Assembly: GCA_010909165.1 (NCBI GenBank)
Contig: MU008162.1
Location: 744,001-808,000, forward strand
Origin: Anthoceros angustus
Taxonomy: Eukaryota > Streptophyta > Anthocerotopsida > Anthocerotales > Anthocerotaceae
Direction of reading: 5' to 3'
DNA: 64,000 bases
Position 1 is the first letter of the stretch. Each line of letters opens with the position of its first letter. Of this stretch, positions 45,536 through 58,139 are shown piece after piece. Both the position numbers and the translations under genes were made by a program. Under the pieces are notes generated by a model. It saw nothing but the letters and a program-made list of their open reading frames with translations. It had not been told where the DNA came from and did not search any database.

Positions 45536-47028
45536 TAAGTATCACAATTATATCGGACCACATGTTGATACTGTAAGTGTTCAAAATGATATATATGCTG
45601 AAATATCGATCTTTCCTTCGCAGGATCGGCTCCCATGATGGCTCTCAAGGTGACTTAACTTTTACTGTGGGCTTGGTGACTAACGTTTATCAAGGATTAG
45701 GTCTTTCGTGCAAATGTGATGGTAACAAACCCTACAGGATATAGTTTGCAAACGTGTCATCATTAACCATGGGTTGGGTGGCGACGGATGGGCGACTCCC
45801 AAGGTCACAAGTACACCCCATGCAAGAAGGTCATGCTACATGCCTCGCTAGTGAGACTCATGGGGCCATGGGTAAAAGGTTTTGAGGCTCATTAAATGTT
45901 GTGCTAAAGCCTACCATAGCTAAAAGAATGCGGTAGGTCTCCCCTTCCTATGTGGTAGCCTTCTTGCAATAGTGTGCATCCATCGCCCAGAAAGGGTAAC
46001 TTGGCAAACGCTATTTACAAGACGACGTTGAATTCAAGAGACGTTGCATCTTCACCGGTGGTAAGTGGGCTCTTCCTATACGACTACAACATCTTGTGTA
46101 TGTAGGCAAAGGGTGGACAATCCGGGAGCTAGTCCCCTTGGCACAGGGCACTTTATTGGGTTGGTCCTCACCACCATATTGTAGATGGGACTTTCCATCT
46201 CTACAAATTTTATGAAGTCTCCATTCTTATAAAGTCTCCAAATTCACTAAAATTATATGGTAAATGTTATAACGTACACGCAACTTTGTTACTTTATCTT
46301 AGTATCTAGCATATGGAGAGTAGGATAAACATACCAAACCTAAAGACTATAAATGGTCAATAACAACAATCAATAAAAGATTAGAATGGACTCGATTCTT
46401 ATTATCTTGATTTTTCTCAAACAATCGGTCAAGCTATTTTGGTTTAGTGGCTTGCTCGAGGAGTGCAGCACCCACGGTACCGAAAAGCGCTGACCATAGA
46501 ACTCTAGCCCTTTCTCGCCGACAGTTTTATAAGAGCCTCTTCAATCGAAACCCTTTGGTGGGTACTACGACCATCGTTACCTTGGCATGATGGTGCTATT
46601 TCGGAAAGGTATCTAGATTGGGACTTATTTTATATATAGCACATCGAGTGTAGAGATATATATGCCAAGCTCAAGGGCTATATATGTGGTGCCCATGCAT
46701 CAAATTTATAACTCGAGGCAATTATACCAAGTTGAGAGGTACCGAGATGGACCAAGGATTGTACTAAGTGTACATCAATATGCTATCTTCGCTGCTAGTA
46801 TAGATCTAGTAACAGTGTTTGTTGCTCATAGGAATAGCACTGACCACGTGGTATCAAAGCTTTGACACGTTTGCAAGTAGTACCTTCACAGGTTGTCTAT
46901 CCCTCAACTTCTTATAAACTTACTCAAACTGCTTCTTGTGAACTTACAATTAACAATTAATTCGTGTTGATCTAGCAAGGCTACATGGAAAGGTTGGACG
47001 TGGATCCGTTAAACAGGAGGATGATACT

Positions 47029-48595
47029 ATGTCTCATAATGATATCCAAGTTGGTGGGGATGACATTGACAACTTCTTAGATGCATACGGCTCTCCACGC
47101 CCGTGGGAGACTTCAAGCGCCTTGGATCACAAGGTGAGGCTCACCGCAACATGGCGTGGGAGGTTGGCAACCCGACGACAAAGAACGCGATCTCTTGTGG
47201 ATGGAGAAGGCAAATGTAAGGATTGGAGAAAGGAATTGTACCGAGTGTGATTCTCAATCGAGGAGCCGACTTTTTGATTCACGTTCTACAAGGCAACCCG
47301 GTAAAGCGGCCCTAGATGGAGCGGAAACCATGGATCCGTCGTTGTGGAGCACTTTGCCGAAGACCTGTTGAAGAGAAGTTTGTCCATGCTTCCGCCACCG
47401 AGGGTGTGCTTAGCTAGCAAGTCATGGAGGGACCTCCTCTTGGGCCGCGACTTTAAGCGCTTGCAGAAATGGGTCGACGACCACCGCTTGTTGAGTCAAG
47501 ACCGCCGATTTGCGTTGTGGAGTTCATGCAGTAGATTGGCACGATGCGCGTAGGCCCTCGGACATTGCGTGCGGGCTAAGGCACAAGGGCTTGAGGTTCG
47601 GAGGCAAGGAATCTTATGAAATGGGTTACCTCCTTGGGACAATTGTTTTGTGCAGCAGGATTACTATGCTTCTATCACAACGAGCCTATAGACACCATTG
47701 CCGATATCTATGTTGCTAACCTCTAGCCCAAACTTGGTCATGTTTGCCGAGAATGCTCCCGAGAGACATAGCTTTAACAAGCGTGACATTCGAGAAAGCG
47801 CAGAATCACTTGAAGACGGCATATTTGCGGTTCACGATTGTGAGTTATAACATAAGAGAATACCCGGAGTATCGCTACCATCTACTCAAGTTCTACGGCG
47901 CTTGGAGAACGGTGGTTCTCGAGGAGGCGCACTGGATTTGGAGTTTTGGTTTCAAAGCTTGCAAGCGGAACTCGAATTCATGGATTGTGCTATATGGCCA
48001 CAATATGTTATCGCCAAGAGAAACTATATGTTGCCACATGTATGCACCACATTCTCCGATTATGATGATATTGTCATCTACGCCTACAACTTGGAAAATG
48101 GAGCGCAATTACAAATTCAAGAACCAAGATCGTGGTTTAAAGGAGATGATACTTTTGTACTTGCACATCGTCCGTGGTACTTGGTTAGCATAATGGAGTA
48201 TCGTGGAGAGTGTTGTGTGCCGATTGGAGGATGAGTCGTGATGACCTTGAATACGGATTTGGGAGTTGGATTTGGATAGTCTTACTTGGCACAAACTCTC
48301 CAAAGATTCGTAAACAAGCATTGACGGAGGCCGATCTTCAAGAACCAAATGCGGAGTTATATGTTCTCATGGAAGACAGTTCCATGCATTTTTGGAGAAG
48401 GCAGTAATGGAGATAACATTGCCTCACCCTTGGGGTTAGGGACCGTACCTACACCATCACCCACACCCACACCCACTTAATTGCTTATAATATCACAACC
48501 AATTCGTGGTCCGTTGTGTTGAGTGACTTGGTCCGTGACCACTTGAATGCCCTGTACATATTTTCTCTCCCAATTTTCAAAATCTTGGCTTGTGA
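47029..48595 (+). pseudogene. F-box protein gene, copy B (frameshifted)
   Basis: Same gene as copy A. The leader MSHNDIQVGGDDIDN starts at 47029 and the F-box start MDPSLWSTLP at 47331. Frames change several times, at partly different positions from copy A. The end block up to NFQNLGL and TGA (48593-48595) is preserved. Confidence 0.75.
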
Positions 48596-49699
48596 AGATG
48601 TGGTATGATTTTTAGAAATAAAATGATTATTTCTTAATTGTTATCCTCCACATCGATTAAATCCACAAACACTCTTGTTAACCCCTAGACGGCGAAATGT
48701 CCCAAATTGGAACATTCTTACTAGCCTTGAGCGCTTTACAAACAATTAATTATTCAAGAATTGAAAAGAATATTTTTCTTTCTTTTTACGGTGTTGTTCA
48801 ACATTGACGCTCCCTCCTCCCATGCTTTTATCACAAAAACTTATGAAATGTAACAAGAATCAAGAGAGATGCATGGGAAATGTCATTGCCACTTCTCGAG
48901 CCCCATCAAGTCAGTGTAAACTGTGCTCGGCCAAACTAAGTCAACCCGCCATGACAATAACTCTACACCACACTACGCTCGACAAGCCCGCAGCTAGAGT
49001 CGCGGTGACAACTAATTGCGAGGGCCACGACTAGGAGATTGGGCACATGCCGGTCCTCTTGTTTGGAGGCGTCGACAATTCTTTCCCAATCGAGTTTGGG
49101 ACACTTCTCTATTTGTGGAACACATCGCTTCAACTCTACAAAGTGTGGCGTAATGAAAGAATATGCTCATAGAGTTTTTGACGCTTGGTCAAAAAGATGT
49201 GATCAAAAGTTTTTGATGAGCGTCATCTTAGTTAGCTCGGCTCAAGAGTTGGGTTAAGTATGATCACCATAGCTTTTATATTTGTTGTTGGAATGAATCT
49301 TCTCCTAGCTCGTTGGATAAGATTAGTATGGAGAACCTTGGACATAATTTTATAATTTAAAAACAAAAATACAAAATATTTAATTTCCAAGTATTTGTTT
49401 TTTGTCCTGAAACAATGGTTGCCCCGTTGAACTCCGGAATGGTCGTGGTTGTTTTTCTAAATTGTCCCAAACTCGAATTATCATCTTCTTTATGATCCAC
49501 TTCTACACGTGAAAACCACTTCCAAGGACGTTGAGCATTAGCCCAATGTTTTTCTCCACAATGATAGCAATCTCCTTCGTCCACCCAAAAGGCTTCCTAC
49601 CAATTGTACTCTTTAGCAACACCTATGGACGCAAATCTTTAACCCTTCCTACAAATGGGCCACACCTTCCGGTGATAGGATACCGCTGCCCCTTCTTGT

Positions 49700-49857
49700 C
49701 CCCCCTAGCTTCACTGCATGCACCGTAGGGGCGGTGCTAAGGGAGGACGCCGACCGCGCCTTCCTTAGCACCACCCGTCGGCATGCGGGTGGAGTTAGGG
49801 AGGCCACCGGCCGGCCGCCTCCCCTAGCACACCGCCTTAACACGGCCACAAGTAAGT
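49700..49857. repeat. GC-rich inverted-repeat block at the B/C boundary
   Basis: Copy of the block at 45380-45535 with the same GCGGTGCTAAG / CTTAGCACCAC arms and a GGCCACCGGCCGGCCGCC palindromic centre. It differs from its partner by many small indels. Confidence 0.7.
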
Positions 49858-50129
49858 AAGTATCACAATTATATCGGACCATGTTGATACTCGTGAAGTG
49901 TTCAAAATGATATCGATTTCAAATATCGATCTTTCCTTCAGCAGGATCACCCATGATGGCGTCTCTCAAGGCCGACTTAACTTTACCAGGCTTAGGGCTG
50001 ACTAACGCTTATCAAGGATTAGGTCTTTCGTGCAAATGTGATGGTAACAAACCTACCGGATATAGTTTGCAAACGTGTCATCATTAACCCCGTGGGTTGG
50101 GTGGCGACTTGGATAACTCCCAAGGTCCA

Positions 50130-53100
50130 TGTGGGCTATGCACTTCCTGGGGTTAGAAATAAGTGGGGTTTGTTTTTTGTAGGTTGGAATAGTAAAATAA
50201 AGGAAAAGGAGGAATAAGCACGGATGGCGCCTGGACGACTTCTGAGGCGACCACCCGAGTAAGCAACGGACCCCGATACCACTATGGAAACTCCGGATAC
50301 CCTTGGAGTACGGTAAGTCCGGACCTCACCCAGGATAAGATAAGTACGGGAAAGTAACTGAATGGAGTCGTGAGGATGACTAGGCGGCGCCACGTGGACG
50401 GCCCCGAGGTCGGCATGCAAGCAGGCCAGACCGTAGTTTCGCCAGGGCCGACAGGCAGTATTCACGCCGGCGCGGCGCAAGGCTAGAGGCCCGAGGGGTG
50501 AGTACGCCATGCACTCGCGCCATGGATAAATAAGAGGCGCCTTCCCAGCGCTCAAGAAAGAGGGAATTACTTCCAACCTCCGATTTCGCCCTCGCCCGCA
50601 TCCGGCCTTTGGAGCTTCGCGCCAAGGTGTCCCCACGCTACCCACGAGGAAGGAGGAGGAGGAGGAGGAAGCACGCCAAACCAAGAGAGGACAAGAAGTC
50701 ACACCCAAAAGCCGGAGGAGGTGCCATGGACCTCGGAGGAGCGCAACATTGTGACCCGCGCTATCCGGACTTCGGGCCCCGGGCCGGAGGAAGTGGAATT
50801 GCGAGTGGCATCCGGACGTGTTCCAAATGGTCTCGACCTTTGACAACATACCTAGTCCGGAGTTTGCCCGAAGATGCCGGGCGATCAACAAGGAGGTCCG
50901 ATCCAAGAACCTCCGGAGGACCCGAGGCGATGGACCTTGAGGTCCCGAGGATGGCCTACAAATCAAGGAGGAAGAAGGGGCGTGGTGCAGGCCCCTTAAG
51001 GCGAAGGGAAGATAGGGCGCCGCGGCGATGAGGCTCGAACGCAATGACAACCAACGGATGGTTGATATCCGATCTGGCGGGCCGGTCGAGTAAGGCGGTA
51101 GCCGGATCATTGTCCATTGAACTCGCCACCAAGGTGGATCACCTTGGTGATAACCTGGTATTCTCGCGCCCAATGGGAAGAGAGCGGACTGGGAAGGATT
51201 ATCTTCCCCTGCCTGGGCCAGAGGAGCGAAGGCAGCGACCCACCCATACCGATTCATGTATGGGGACATTTCGAGCTCTGAAGGAGGAGAGCTTGAGGCG
51301 CCCGGGGGCCGGAGGCCCCGCTGTAGAGCGCAAGGGCGCCTGAGGTGGGGGTCGCCCTTCAAGACCAAGCGGACTCGGGAGGAGGACGATCGAGGATTCC
51401 TGACTCACGTCGAGCGAACCCCTCACCACCTGTGGAAGTTTGGGAGGCGATTCCCCTTCCCTCCTTTTGGTGCCCCTCCGAGCAGTGAGGGAGCGATGCC
51501 GGAGGGCGCTGCACCGGCTGCAATAACAAAACAACCACGACGCCGAGCCCCGACGAACCCGGGAGCCAAGAGGCGGAAGACCGCTTACCAACGCAAAGAC
51601 TCGAAGGTGCCAGACTTTACCCCCGCCACCTGAGTGGCAAGAGGTCAAGAGGCGTAAGGAGGGCAGAAAGGGACGTGGCCCAAGGAGCAGGAGGTCAGCA
51701 GCCCCACCTCGAGCCGGTCCCTGCCCCGATGAAGGGGCAAAAGAGCTTGCTCCCGACCCCTCACCTCCTCCGAGCCCTGTGAGAAAGAGGCACAAAGGAG
51801 TTAGAGGCCAAGAGGGCCAAGAGGGTGAGACTGACCACCACTGTGACCCGAGGGTCCCGATTAGGTCCGAGAACCCACCGACTTACCGATCAGATGGAGG
51901 TCCTTGGCGATCGAGAAATGCCGGCCCCACTACGGACTTTGTGGGGGCCTCACGCCGCGGGAAGAAACACGGCAAGTCCTGCCACCGCCATGGACGGAAT
52001 GCTTTGGGGTCTCGTGGTACATGGAGAAGACCTGTGAAGTGGAGGCCACCCGAGGAGGATGGTGGAACCCAAGAGCAAGTGAAGGCGGCGAGGAAAAGGC
52101 GGAGTCCCTCGCTCGGATCGAGGAAGGAAGCGCCGGGTGGCGAGGCCAGGCGGTTGAGGGCCGGGCCAAGGTTCTTGTATGTGAGCAGTGAAACAAGCTC
52201 GAGAGGCCCAGCGGGCGGAGGACCTTCTGCGGCGAGAGGGAGGCGGAAGAGGCCGGGCTGGAGAGCTCGGGACTGGCGGAGGCGGCCCGGCTAAGCGGCG
52301 CCAAGTGGGCGAGGCCAGTAAAAGCGGCGAAGAGTGAGCCGCGGCAAGCGGCAGGATCACTCTGGGCGTGATCGGGCCGGTGGAAAGTCGGTATGACGGA
52401 GGCTAACTCGAAGGCGGAGGCGGCGGAGGCGGCCTCGGGAGATAGGGGATCTCAAATGCAGTGCGAGTAGAAGGAGGCGGCGGCGGATGGAGGGCAGCAA
52501 GGACCTGGAGCTACAACTCCAAGATCGTCGGAGGCGGCGGTGATTCTCAGCGAGAGAATCCACGACTTGAGCACGAAGCGAGTGCCTCGGCTCCGTCGAG
52601 GCGGAGGAAAATCGGCGACTATCGAGGAGTTGGGCGTTGCCGAGCTGAGAAGGCTGGAGGAAGTCGGTCGGACGGAGGTATCAGCTTTGGAGAGGGAGGC
52701 GGAGCTAAAGGCGAGAATGAGCGGAGGCGAGCAGGCGAGAAAAGAAGGCTGCTGGTCCGGTGAGAAAGGCGGAAGGAGCAGCTGCGCTATGGCGGTGGTG
52801 GCGATGGAGAAGCAGCGGAGGCTGGGCGGTGGAGCAACGGCAGTGCGGGAGGTGACGAGGCCTTGTAGCCTCGCGTGTCTGACCCGGCTCCAGATCCGTC
52901 GGAGAGGTGGCCCAACAAGCGGCACGCCCGGCTCCGGAACACTTATGGCGGAGGGAGTATCGGGTGCTCGGGCACACGTGGAAGAGCAATTCAACAAGTC
53001 GATTCGGACTTTGCCTATTACCAGAGCTCTGGCGATGAAGCCTCGGCGGCGCAAGCAGACGGACCCACGGAATCGAGAAGGAGATGAAGGCCACGGGGCA

Positions 53101-54394
53101 CAGGACCCTAGTGGCCTGTTTGGAGATAGCGGAGGCGGAGGAGCGGCGGAGGCGAGCGAGGAGGCGGCGGATGCGGCGAGGTAAGCACCCGCACCTCACC
53201 ATGGAAGGAGGGCCAGCGAAGGTCACTTGAGGCGATCGGGAGCAGCGGAGGACTTGAGGAGAGCCACGGAGGAGTCCGTGAGGAGGAAACCCGGGTGGGC
53301 GTGAGTCGGACTTTGTCGGACCCCGGAGGCCGGACCACAGTCGGACCCGTGTCGTCGGACCACGAGTCGGACCCGATAAGTCGGACCACAGTCGGACCCG
53401 TGTCGTCGGACCACGAGGTCGGACCCAACAGTCGGACCTGGCGGACCCGGAAATAAGCGGACTCACGAGTTGAGTCGAGGCAGACCTCGAGGCCGGTGCG
53501 GCGATGAGGAGCCCCGCCGACTTACGCTAGGGAGCGAATGGTGGTGGCCCCGTGAAGGACCCGAGGAGGCGAGGGAGGATGGCGTCGTGGTGCGGTTGTC
53601 GACCCGCCGTGTAACAGGCGGGATTCGGGAGAGGAGGGGCCCGCCTCACGGATCATCCGATTGGGTGCACAAGCTGTCGGGGAGTTGGACCACCCATTCC
53701 GGGGGCCAGGACCTTCCAGACGGTCGTGAAGGAGATAGGGGAAAATGGTAGGCGGCCGATTAGGGTATCTGGTGGCTATCATTTCGAGAATAGGGGTGTA
53801 ATAAAGCGCCTTGGCGCGATATAAGAGTGAGGCTGCTCTAGTAAAGCATCTTTCTCTTGGTGTTGATGCAGCGTTCTTGCGAGACCTTTGTGAGTCTTCT
53901 TGCTAACGTGAGTCTGAGTCAGCGGCGAGCCAGCGGCTCGGGAGATTGATCAAGGTCATTGGCGGACTTAGCGTTGTGGTGTGTGCGGGGAAGGGTGGCG
54001 GTGACCGTGCTCGTCCGGGCAGCGTCCGGCCAGAGCAATGTGGCGGAGGAACTCGGGAGGCGTGTAGAGCACGGAGGCCGGCGGAGCAGCGGAGGAGGTC
54101 GGCTGCGTAACCAGCGTCTTTTCTAAGGCGAAGAGTGTAGCGTGAGGAGAGAGGAAAGGGGGATCGTGAGGATGTATGTGAGCAATCTGAGCAGGTCCTA
54201 AGCGTTTAGCCATAGGGCTGTCGGTGAAACGTTGTGAGTAGTTAGGAGTATGTGTGTGTGTTGAGGCGAGCAGGCGCTAAGGGCGGTAGAATCACACGAA
54301 GCAGCGATAGCAGGCCTATCATTCCCAGGAGCGGACTTCTTCCTGCGACACGGGATTGTCTGCTTGGTAGCCATCGGCAAAAGTCGCGCCCACA
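50130..54394 (+). mobile_element. GC-rich insertion, 4,265 bases, TGTGGGC...GCCCACA ends, 5-base TSD
   Basis: It begins TGTGGGC and ends GCCCACA. GTCCA flanks it on both sides (50125-50129 and 54395-54399), and units A and B show the unoccupied site (AAGGTCCACAAGTAC). A 5-base duplication and TG...CA ends fit an LTR-type element, but I see no long direct terminal repeat, so a solitary or degenerate element, or another class, remains possible. The interior is strongly GC- and purine-rich on the plus strand, with broken frames that look gag-like or coiled-coil (an Arg/Glu-rich stretch at 52500-52760). I recognise no enzyme domain. Confidence 0.8.
53304..53446. repeat. GTCGGACC minisatellite inside the GC-rich insertion
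   Basis: About 12 copies of an (A/C)GTCGGACC core, with a higher-order unit of about 65 bases (CGGACCACAGTCGGACCCGT) seen twice, at about 53330 and 53385. Confidence 0.88.
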
Positions 54395-55610
54395 GTCCAA
54401 GTACACCCCATGCAAGAAGGTCATGCCCTGCCTCGCTAGTGAGACTCATGGGGCCATGGGTAAAAGGTTTTTGAGGCTCATTAAATGTTGTGCTAAAGCC
54501 TACCATAGCTAAAAGAATGCGTAGGTCTCCCCTTTCCTATGTGGTAGCCTTCTTGCAATAGTGTGCATCCATCGACCTGTAGAAAGGGTAACCAGCAAAC
54601 GCTATTTACAAGACGACGTTGAATTCAAGAGGCGTTGCATCTTGACTCCGGTGGTAAGTGGGCTCTTCCTATACCCGACTACAACATCTTGTGGGCGGTA
54701 GGCGGCTTAAGGGTGGACAATCAGGGAGCTAGTCCCCTTGGCCTGGGCACTTTATTGGGTTGGTCCCCACCACCATATTGTAGATGGGACTTTCCATCTC
54801 TACAAATTTTATGAAGTCTCCATTCTTATAAAGTCTCCAAATTCACTAAAATTATATGGTAAAATGTTATAACGTGCCATACTTTGTTACTTTATCTTAG
54901 TATCTAGCATATGGAGAGTAGGATAAACATACCAAACCTAAAGACTATAAATGGTCAATAACAACAATAAAAGATTAGAATGGACTCGATTCTTATTATC
55001 TTGATTTTCTCAAACAATCGGTCAAGCTATTTTGGTTTAGTGGCCTCGGTTAGAGTGCAGCACCACGTGTACCGAAAAGTCTTGGCGTTGACCATAGAAC
55101 TCTAGCCCTTTCTCGACACGGGTTTTATAAGAGCCTCTTCAATCGAAACCCTTTGGTGGGTACTACGACCATCGTTACCTTGGCATGATGGCTTATTTCG
55201 GAAGGTATCTAGATTGGGACTTATTTTATATATAGCACATCGAGTGTAGAGATATATATGCCAAGCTCAAGGGCTATATGTGGTGCCCCATGCATCAAAT
55301 TTATAATCGAGGCAATTATACCAAGTTGAGAGGTACCGAGATGGACCAAGGATTGTACTAAGTGTACATCAATATGCTATCTTCACCGCTAGTATAGATC
55401 TAAGGTGTTTGTTGCTCATAGGAATAGCCCGACCACGTGGTATCAAAGCTTTGGCGTTTGCAAGTAGTACCTTCACGGGTTATCCCTATACTTCTTATAA
55501 ACTTACTCAAACCGCTTCTTGTGAACTTACAATTAACAATTAATTCGTGTTGATCTAGCAAGGCTACATGGAAAGGTTGGACGTGGATCCTAAAGCAGGA
55601 GGATGATACT

Positions 55611-57145
55611 ATGTCTCATAATGATATCCAAGTTGGTGGGGATGACATTGACAACTTCTTAGATGCATCGGGCTCTCCTACGTCCGTGGGAGACTTCAAA
55701 GCGCCTTGGATCACAAGGTGAGGCTCACCGCAACATGGCAGGTTGGCACGCCACGTGGCGATCTCTTGTGGATGGAGAAGGCAAATGTAAGGATTGGAGA
55801 AAGGAATTGTCGAGTGTGATTCTCAATCGGAGGAGCCGCACTTTTGATTCACGTTCTACAAGGCAACCTGGTAAAGCGCCCCTAGATGGAGCGGAAACCA
55901 TGGATCCGTCGTTGTGGAGCACTTTGCGGAAGACTGTTGAAGAGAAGTTTGTCCATGCTTAGGCCACGCAAAGGGTGTGCTTAGCTAGTGTCTGAAGTCA
56001 TGGAGGGACCTCCTCTTGGGCGCGACTTTAAGCGCTTGCGTAGATGGGTCGACGCACCACCGGTTGTTGAGTCAAGACCGATTTGCGTTGTGGAGTTCAT
56101 GCACGGTAGATTGGCACGATGCGCGTAGGCCCTCGGACATTGCGTGCGGGGCTAAGGCACAAGGGCTTGAGGTTCGAGGCAAGGAATCTTGGCGGAAATG
56201 GGTTACCTCCTTGGGACAATTGTTTTTGCGCGATTACTATGCTTCTATCTGTGAGCCTATAGACACCATTGCCGATATCTATGTTGCTAACCCTCTAGCC
56301 CAAACTTGGTCATGTTTGCGAGAATGCTCCCAGAGACATAGCTTTAACAAGACATTTGAAAGCGCGCTTGAATCACAAGACGGCATTTGGTTCACGATTG
56401 TGAGTTATAACATAAGAGAATACCCGGAGTATCATTACCATCTACTCAAGTTCTACGGCGCTTGAGAACGGTGGTTCTCGAGGCGTCTGGATTTGGAGTT
56501 TTGGTTTCAAAGCTTGCAAGCGGAACTGAATTCATGGATTGTGCTATATGGCCACAATATGTTATCCGCCAAGAGAAACTATATGTTGCCACATGTATAG
56601 ACCACATTCTCCGATTATGATGATATTGTCATCTCGTCTACAACTTGGAAAATGGAGCGCAATTACAAATTCAAGAACCAAGAAGTGGTTTAAAGGAGAT
56701 GATACTTTTGTACTTGCACATCGTCCGTGGTACTTGGTTAGCATAATGGAGTATCGTGGAGAGTGTTGTGTGCCGATTGAGGATGAGTCGTGATGACCTT
56801 GAATACGGATTTGGGAGTTGGATTTGGATAGTCTTACTTGGCACAAACTCTCCAAAGATTCGTAAACAAGCATTGACGGAGGCCGATCTTCAAGAACCAA
56901 ATGCGAGTTATATGTTCTCATGGAAGGATGCCCATGCATTTTTGGAGAAGGCGTTGGTAGCGGAGATAACATTTGCCTCACCCTTGGGGTTAGGGACCAT
57001 TCACACCATCACCACCCACACCCACTTAATTGCTTATAATATCACAACCAATTCGTGGTCCGTTGTGTTGAGTGACTTGGTCCGTGACCACTTGAATGCC
57101 CTGCATCATATTTTCTCTCCCAATTTTCAAAATCTTGGCTTGTGA
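55611..57145 (+). pseudogene. F-box protein gene, copy C (frameshifted)
   Basis: Same gene as copies A and B, starting at 55611. The F-box begins MDPSLWSTL at 55902. The last frame (56756-57145) is the longest intact C-terminal part of the three, reading ADLQEPNA, HAFLEKALVAEITFASPLGL, then LIAYNITTNSWSVVLSDLV and ending NFQNLGL. The ITTNSWSVVL block is a kelch/F-box-associated repeat-like segment. Confidence 0.75.
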
Positions 57146-58139
57146 AGATGTGGTATGATTTTTAGAAATAAAATGATTATTTCTTAATTGTTATCCTCCA
57201 CATCGATTAAATCCGTCAAACACTCTTGTTAACCCTAGACGATGAAATGTCCCAAATTGGAACATTCTTACGGTCTTGAGCGCTTTACAAACAATTAATT
57301 ATTCAAGAATTGAAAGAATATTTTCTTTCTTTTTACGGTGTTGTTCAACATTGACGCCCTCCTCCCATGCTTTTATCACAAAAAACTTATGCGAAATGGG
57401 CGAAGAATCGAGAGATGCATGGGAAATGTCATTGCCACTTCTCGAGCCCCATCAAGTGTAACCGCTCAGCCAAACTAAGTCAACTGCCATGATAACTCTA
57501 CACCACTCGTTCGACAAGCTCTGGCGGGCTAGAGTCGCAGTGACAACTAATTGCGAGGCCACGACTAGGAGATTGGGCATCATGCCTCTTGTTTGAGGCG
57601 TCGACAATTCTTTCCCCAATGAGTTTGGGACACTTCTCTCTATTTGTGGAACACATCGCTCAACTCTACAAAGTGTGGCGAATGAAAGAATATGCTCATA
57701 GAGTTTTTGACGGGCTTGGTCAAAAGATGTGATCAAAAGTTTTGATGAACGCCATCTTCGATTAGCTCGGCTCAAGAGTTGGGTTAAGTATGATCACCAT
57801 AGCTTTTATATTTGTTGTTGGAATGAATCTTCTCCTAGCTCGTTGGATAAGATTAGTATGGAGAACCTTGGACATAATTTTATAATTTAAAACAAAATAC
57901 AAAATATTTAATTTCCAAGTATTTGTTTTTTTGCGGAAACGATCGAGTTGCCCTGGTTGAACTCCGGAATGGTCGGGGTTGTTTTGAAATTGTCCCAAAC
58001 CGAATTATCATCTTCTTTATGATCCACTTCTACACGTGAAAACCACTTCCAAGATGTAGCACATGGCCCAATGTTTTTCTCCACAATGATAGCAATCTCC
58101 TTCTGGTCACCCAAAAGGCTTCCCACCAATTGTACTCTT

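Larger units (their letters stand above)
45536..49857 (+). repeat. Tandem unit B (~4.32 kb)
   Basis: Same order as unit A: leader, primer-site-like TGGTATCAAAGC (46849-46860), F-box pseudogene, 3' noncoding part and GC-rich block (49700-49850). It joins unit C directly at AAGTAAGTATCACAATTATA. Confidence 0.9.
49858..58139 (+). repeat. Tandem unit C, split by a 4.27 kb insertion
   Basis: The third copy runs 49858-50129 and resumes at 54395-58139. It stops at TTGTACTCTT, about 240 bases short of the full unit, so the final GC-rich block is missing. Primer-site-like TGGTATCAAAGC is at 55438-55449. Confidence 0.88.

Noticed and set aside
50136-51368. A 410-residue minus-strand open frame in the GC-rich insertion
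   Set aside because: Ser/Pro/Arg/Leu-rich with no motif; long frames are expected by chance in such GC-rich DNA. A real gene is not fully excluded.
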